DNA of 64,000 nucleotides from Mytilinidion resinicola (Eukaryota; Ascomycota; Dothideomycetes; Mytilinidiales; Mytilinidiaceae): contig NW_022985437.1 in NCBI RefSeq assembly GCF_010093595.1, forward strand, positions 2,419,431 to 2,483,430. Direction: 5' to 3'. Position 1 is the stretch's first letter, and each line of letters begins with the position of its first letter. This document shows positions 58,571 through 64,000 of this stretch, in pieces. The notes beneath the pieces are model-generated. The model made no database searches. It worked only from the letters and a program-made list of their open reading frames with translations, and was not told where the DNA came from. A program made the translations under genes and the position numbers.

Positions 58571-61424
58571 TCAATATGTCCCTAAGGAACTCCAAGGATT
58601 CTCTACAGCGAATCTATCCTCAAAGAGTCCACCGTCCTTCGACATTATCGGCAAATCCACCACCTCCGCATAGCCCAAAACATCCTCCTCTTCACTCGCT
58701 TCACGCTCATCATCCCTTCCACCTCCCCCATCCCCATCCTCATCTCCTCCCAACTCCCTCCTCCTCTCCTCCTCCCTAACCCTCAAAACATCCTCCCACA
58801 ACCCCTCCCCCACCCCCCCAAAAAACACATCCGTCCACGCCACCCCCTTCAACACCCCCTCAAACTCCTCCCTCCTCCCGAGCCCCATCCGCCCCACCAC
58901 CTCTCCAATCCCCTCCACCCACCACCCCGTCCCGCCCCAATGCCTCGCCACCGTCGCGCCCACCACCAGCACCCACAGCAGCGTATGCACATTCCTCTCC
59001 GCCTCCCACACCTCCACCACACTCACGCCCCCGCGCTCGACCGTCGCCCGCAGCCGCGCGAGCAGGATCTCAAACACGCGCGCGCGCACCGGCACCTCGC
59101 GCAGCGCGGCATACAGAAAGATCTGGCCCGCAGCGACGAGCGCTTCCACCACGCTCGCGGCGTCGGCGGCGGCGTCGTCGCCGGGGTCCCAGCGCCCGGC
59201 GGCGCGGCGCGCGCGGTCCGGCCCCAGGAAGAGCGGCGAGCGGTCCGGCATGGCGAGCAGCGCGTACTCGGCCTCGTAGAGCAGGTTTGCGAGGGCCAGC
59301 TTGGCGACGCGGGCGGCCCAGGCCGAGGACGTGGCCAGGCCGAGGCGGTGCAGGCGGTAGAAGACGTTGAAGCAGTCGACGCCGGCGGTGGAGAGATGCA
59401 GCAGGCTGGTTGGGGAGGAGCAGGCGGCTTCGGCGAGGAGGGCGTCGGGCAGGAGGGCTTCTTCGGGGGTCGAGGGGGTGGGCGGGTGGTAGGGGAAGGC
59501 TGGGGGCGTGCGGAAGACGGTGGAGCTGTGGAAGTCGACCCTGTGGAGGAGTTAGTGGGGGTTTTGGTGGGTTGGATCTCGGTGTTTGAAGGGTATGTGT
59601 AGACTTTGGGTGGTGGTTGAGTTGATGTTGTTTGCAACGCGGCTGCTGGAGAAAGGGTCATTGGTGGAGTCTTGGGAATGGAAGAGAGGCACACTCTCAG
59701 AGCCACATGTGCCGTCAAGCCTCCCAACCAACGAAGAGGCAAGAAAAAAGCCATTGCTGCTAGAGCAGATGACTCAGGGGCTGCAGGCTCACAAGAATCC
59801 AAACGGGGCGAGAACAGAACGGCATAAACGCCACACGTACCAGACAAGGCCCCTCATCAGTCCATCATTGTGCGAGAAGGCTTGCAGGCCCCCACGCGCC
59901 GTAATCATTCTCTTCAGCGCGGTTATATGCAGTTGGGCTGCATCGTATGCCCCGTATAGATTCTTGACTGCATGAGCTATAATCCAAACATGGGTTTCCG
60001 TCACACCCTCAGGCAGGGGCTGGTGGAAGGACATACTTCGAAGCTGGCGATGGTGGCCACGGCACCTACCACCTCGTCTGATATCCCTTCCTTCTGAGAG
60101 TTAAGCTTGGCATTGATGCCCTTTATTGCTTCATTTTTATGTCTAAGTGCTTCAATTCGGAAAGTGATGCCTTCAGTAGTGAGATCATTGTATAATGCGA
60201 CTGATGCTAGTGTGGAGTGAAGCATTGTGGCATCGCGCGAGATGAACGGCCACCAAGTGTTCCGCGCATTGACAGCTATGGAGTTAATTCTGAAATTTGT
60301 CTTGTCTGGTAGAACGGTTAGCCTATCAGTGCTAGAGGGGTTACAGTACCAGGCCATTAGTCTGGACACATGAATACAGCTTCTTGAGTCCACTTCTGGC
60401 AGCTATACGCCACTGTCAGGAGCAGCCCCGTTGTTGGTAGGGCCTTCAGCCAGCATGCAACTCAAACCCCGCCCCGCAAAACTTGACATCGCGCCTAGAT
60501 TGCGGAAACCCCATGGGGGCACCCCTAGCAGTGGCAGAGTAGTGTGCACAGACTTATGAACTGTCACTGTAATTCCAAAAACAGAGGGCACACCACTGTT
60601 CAAGGAAGAGGGCATCTGCCAGAGTCTAGAGACAGGCCACGAGCAAGCCACATGCCTGTGCACACTCGTTTGCCACTGCTTGGGGCCACCCCATGGGGTA
60701 TCAGATACCTAGACTCGATGGCAAGTTTCAAGCCATAGGAGTTGGACTGCCTCTTGACTAACTGGCTATTGGCTAGTTGGGGTACTCCCCCCAGTGGCGT
60801 AGAGTGAGCAAGATTGGAGTCAAGCGATGATAAACCTGTGTGTCCAGACTTATGGCCCAGCACTGGCAGTTTCCAAGAATGGGAATACTCACATAGTGTG
60901 AACAATAACTGGATCTTTGAACTACCTGGAATAGGCAAACAATCAAAGGGGTCATAGCGATTCCGAGGGGGCGCTTTGATTGGAGGTATGATGACTGCAC
61001 CACCACAGGTTTGTGGCACTTGTTTCTTGGTGACAGTCCGTATCTTTGATTGCTTCGCCTCGGTACTTGGGCCGGTGACCACCGCATCTTGCTTGCCCGG
61101 TTTCCTTTTGGGGGCACTCCTTGGCTGCTTCTCAGGGGGTGTGACTTGGCCGGGTTTTGGGAGCCTAAAACGGCCTTTCAAATTGCCGCCGGCTTGAACA
61201 GTCAAGGAAGAGTTAATAGCGGAAAGCGGGATCGTTGTATTGGCGTACTTGTCATTGAAGAAGTTCCTCATTACTACTCGGCGAATCGTAGCCCTCGAAG
61301 CGCCCTCGGGCTGGTGAGGCTGGCCAGTAGTAACAAAGAACTCATATTCTCGGCCATCCGGTGCCCTTGTCTCTACATTGTGCGGTGCCAATGGAGACTC
61401 CTGATCCTTACTCGACTCGGACAT
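58571..61424 (-). CDS. Fungal-specific transcription factor domain protein
   Basis: Four exons, 61424-60893, 60305-60037, 60007-59841 and 59540-58571, keep phase and give 645 residues. It lacks a Zn2Cys6 cluster. The N-terminus has the common GREYEFFVTTGQPHQPEGAS followed by RATIRRVVMRNF, then RYDPFDCLPIPGSSKIQLLF, typical of the fungal-specific transcription factor family (Fungal_trans_2-like). Later parts, NARNTWWPFISRDATMLHST, LRHKNEAIKGINAKLN and ALKRMITARGGLQAF, continue the domain. The C-terminal exon is GC-rich and includes acidic stretches. The first intron is 587 nt and full of repeats, ten times the usual size; its donor is GTGAGT and its acceptor CCAG, just after a GCTAAC branch site. 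The third intron is also long (300 nt). Confidence 0.8.
60306..60892. repeat. Repeat-filled 587-nt intron with hairpin arms
   Basis: Contains 43-nt inverted arms at 60509-60551 and 60656-60698 (about 34 of 43 positions pair), both with the TGCCACTGC and TGTGCACA cores shared with the hairpin at 132-269. Flanking half-copies occur (GTCCAGACTTATGGC at about 60842 and a related GTCCAGACTAATGGC on the minus strand near 60365). It behaves as an intron of the transcription factor gene. Confidence 0.7.
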
Positions 61425-62176
61425 TTTTGTGATCAGGTCGAGAATATTTACTGATCAATGACCAACCGGGACTCTTCCCTGAGCGGAGATCGACCAAATA
61501 GACAAAGCTTAAGGTGCAGGAGAGATTTGTAGGGAGTCGTTCTTGGATAAGTAACTGCCAGAAGGCGTAATTTCTACAAATCGAATAATGTGCAGACAAA
61601 ATTGCCGTATGCAGGCAATTGTTGATTTCGAAAAGCCACTGATGTGTAAGCTGAGCCTTGCAGGGGTCTTGGATGCATGGTGGGGGCGATGGTGCTCACC
61701 TATATATAACCGACGGTCGCCAGTTGATCGTATCGTATTCGAGAGTCTACCTACGAAGCAATGATAGCCCCATCCGCACGAGCACGACTCAAGCCCGATC
61801 GGTTCGAATTCAAGATCTTGGCTTGACTGTTGGGTTAGATCCAAGTTCCGAAGGACGACTGGAGCTGGCCCTTGGAGGATGCGGCTGCACCTATATTGTT
61901 AATCCTTAGTTGGCCTACTGTTGCGGGGTGGCTTTGTTCGCCGACTCTCGGATATTCTAGATGCCCGCAAGTGTGATTAGAGAGCTGCATCGCATTGGCT
62001 ATCCAGGGTATGCGACGGAGCTCCTGCTTCGTAAGCAAATTGGACTGCGCCACCGACTGAATGAATGGACTGGAATGTAACAGAATTTTATTCCATAGGT
62101 ATCTATTCCCAGTACTCCCGGGCGCCTTACCATTAACGCCAGACTAAGTCTACATCGAGAGTCGACGATGTAACGT
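61425..62176. other. Intergenic, no gene recognised
   Basis: Between the transcription factor start and the synthetase stop. TATATATAA at about 61701-61709 is the only notable AT-rich element on the plus strand; no frame is supported. Confidence 0.5.
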
Positions 62177-64000
62177 TCATTTCGACTTGTCTTCCCTTAA
62201 GCTAACTATTTGGTTGAGAACAATGTTATCATCTTCCTTCTCGGGATCGATGCAGAAGTAGCCTGTCCGAAGGGCCTGGAACCGGACGAGATCGTCAGAA
62301 GCACGGCTCGGATTGACAGAATGCAGCTTGACGAGGTCATTCAACCCTTTCTCGATCACTGCATTCTTAAAAATAATCTCGCTGTTCGGGTTGAGATCGT
62401 CTGCCCAACCGCCTTCCTTCCAGTCGAGGGTGTTAGGCGAGTCAGTCTTGAACAATGAGTGGTACTGGCGCGCAATAACCTTGACAGCGGATGAGACGTC
62501 GACCCAATGGATATAAGTCTTCGGTTTATCCTCCGATTTGACCGCGCGGATCTCGGAAACATGACCGCTGGAATCCTTGGAGAACGAGACCGCACGGACT
62601 GCGAAAGGAACATTGAGCAAGCCAACCGTCTTGTTCGGAGCTAGTCGGAAGTACTCTGGGCTATCTTCTTCTCTGAAGTCGCTGCTGTCGATATAAACTT
62701 CGCGGGTAAATTTGACCTGGCGTTCGCCGGGGATGATACGTTTCGGGTCGTAGGGGACTGTCAACTCCTGTTCATCAGCCTCGGTGGCGTCTTCGATGAT
62801 TACCTTGATTGGATCGAGTATGAGAGCTAGCCGTGGCACGCTGCGCTCAAGGTATGATCGGATGGAAGATTCCAGCCTGGTAGTCTGGATTTCCGTGAGG
62901 GCGTCTGTCACGCCGAGCCCCTCGACGAAATTGAGTAGGGCCTGGGCAGGAATACCGCGGCGGCGTAAAGCAACGAGTGTGTACAAACGGGGATCATCCC
63001 AACCTCGAACACTTGGTGGGATGACCTTCTTCTCCACTGTGCCATCGCTGTTCTTCTTCTCGACCGTAACTCCTTCGACGAGCATCTGGATTCGGCGTTT
63101 GGAGAGAATGGTGCCAGTGACATTCAGACGACCGTATCTGAGGCTTGTTAGCTGTGATCAATTCGTGAGCATATAGATGCACATACTCGCGCTGCATTGG
63201 TCCTTTCTCCTCCGATTTTGGCACCTTGAAATCAAGAGCCTCCAGAAGCCAGTCATATGAAACTCTGGACTGCTGGAATTCTGTAGTGCACATTGAGTGC
63301 GATATTTCCTCGAAGGAATCGCACAGGCAATGTGTGAAGTCATAAGTAGGGTAGATCTTCCACTTCAAACCGGTGCGATGGTGGTGGTTCTTTTCCACGA
63401 CGCGGTATGCTGGCAGGTCCCACATCTGAGGGTTTCCTTCATTGGGATCCGTCAAGCTTTGCTTCATGCGGAGGTATGCCTCGCCAGGCGCGTAGTTGCC
63501 ATCTTTCATGGCCCGGAACTCGGTCAAGGACTCTTCGATCGGTCGTTCGCGGTGTTTACAGGCATAACGAGGACCGCGGTTGTCGGGACCGCCGCGCTGG
63601 AGGTTCACTTCTTCTCCTGTAGTTCGGTTAGCCACTCATATGTTCCACGATGGTGCTTTTTTCTACTCACTTGAACAATGGCAGACGTAGGCCTTATCCC
63701 GGCGAATCAGCTCTTCAGCGAGTTCGTAGAGGCGGTCGAAGTGGTCGCTGCTGTATGTGATCTTGTACGGCTTAAAGCCCAGCCATTGAATAATCTCTCG
63801 GATGGATGTGAAGAATATCTCGTCCTCCTTGGCCGGGTTCGTATCGTCGTAGCGGAGGAAGCATACACCATTGTGGGCCTTTGCAAAGCCGAAATTGACA
63901 GCAATGGCTTTGGCGTGGCCGATGTGAAGGAAGCCATTGGGCTCAGGAGGGAATCGGGTCCGCACGGGGGTATCGGAAGGCTTCTCTTTGTAGACGCGGG
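62177..64000 (-). CDS. GLN4: Glutaminyl-tRNA synthetase (partial, 5' end off window)
   Basis: Exons 63671 to beyond 64000, 63616-63187 and 63137-62177 read leftward in phase. Class I synthetase signatures are [20 protein letters not shown] (the HIGH motif) and, in the third exon, [16 protein letters not shown] (the KMSKR-equivalent LSKRR). GlnRS-specific parts are [40 protein letters not shown] and [20 protein letters not shown]. The C-terminal anticodon-binding beta-barrels end [20 protein letters not shown]. It charges tRNA-Gln in the cytosol. The N-terminal domain and start codon lie to the right of the window. Confidence 0.95.

Noticed and set aside
58940..59602. 220-codon plus-strand frame
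   Set aside because: Antisense to the C-terminal exon of the transcription factor, which fits its family and splice phases.
60600..61424. Transcription factor read as a 274-residue protein
   Set aside because: The last about 97 codons of that frame are the repeat-filled intron; splicing from 60892 to 60306 recovers the family-typical continuation.

Overview
The window is nuclear DNA of a filamentous ascomycete (Pezizomycotina; a Dothideomycete-like genome is my best guess, not proven). Most genes are split by short GT..AG introns of about 45-90 nt with CTAAC-like branch sites. First exons are often tiny (22-43 nt) and genes lie on both strands without operons. The content is typical of moulds: GH76 mannanase, P450, Zn2Cys6-like regulators and a LaeA/AusD-type methyltransferase among housekeeping genes. 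Splice sites below were placed by eye and checked for reading phase.

Layout. 1-6 kb: the 5' end of a secreted GH1 beta-glucosidase running off the left edge, a DUF1993 protein, a GH76 endo-mannanase and an Smr-domain protein ending in a CaaX box. 6-10.2 kb: a decayed accessory zone with duplicated degenerate sequence, a broken and an intact copy of one paralogue family, and a small Cys-rich gene between them. 11-13.3 kb: a PP2A activator (PTPA) and a small conserved-looking protein. 13.3-19.6 kb: a C2H2 transcription factor behind a gene-poor upstream of about 4.5 kb. 20.7-31.9 kb: mainly housekeeping genes (glutathione peroxidase, coatomer epsilon, SAM methyltransferase, spermidine synthase, glutathione-dependent formaldehyde dehydrogenase, AhpC/TSA-like protein). 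32.7-38.6 kb: SET protein, a protein kinase gene with a nonsense codon, and a nucleoside hydrolase. 38.6-44.1 kb: a second decayed zone with a 21-bp heptad-coding repeat, a truncated Zn2Cys6 regulator abutting a truncated sugar transporter, then an intact alpha/beta hydrolase and a DUF1275 membrane protein. 44.6-54.3 kb: mitochondrial uL15 and a Clg1-like cyclin, separated by 6.6 kb of GC-rich DNA without recognisable genes. 56-64 kb: a P450, a fungal-specific transcription factor with a 587-nt repeat-filled intron, and glutaminyl-tRNA synthetase running off the right edge.

How genes relate. Glutathione peroxidase, formaldehyde dehydrogenase and the AhpC/TSA-like protein all belong to thiol/redox metabolism, but each looks independently transcribed. 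I see no complete secondary-metabolite cluster and no obvious novel multi-gene system. The most interesting signals are structural: a hairpin-forming repeat family in the long introns of two unrelated genes and in one intergenic site; diverged tandem repeats of 107-130 bp at three convergent gene ends; and several genes caught in mid-decay.
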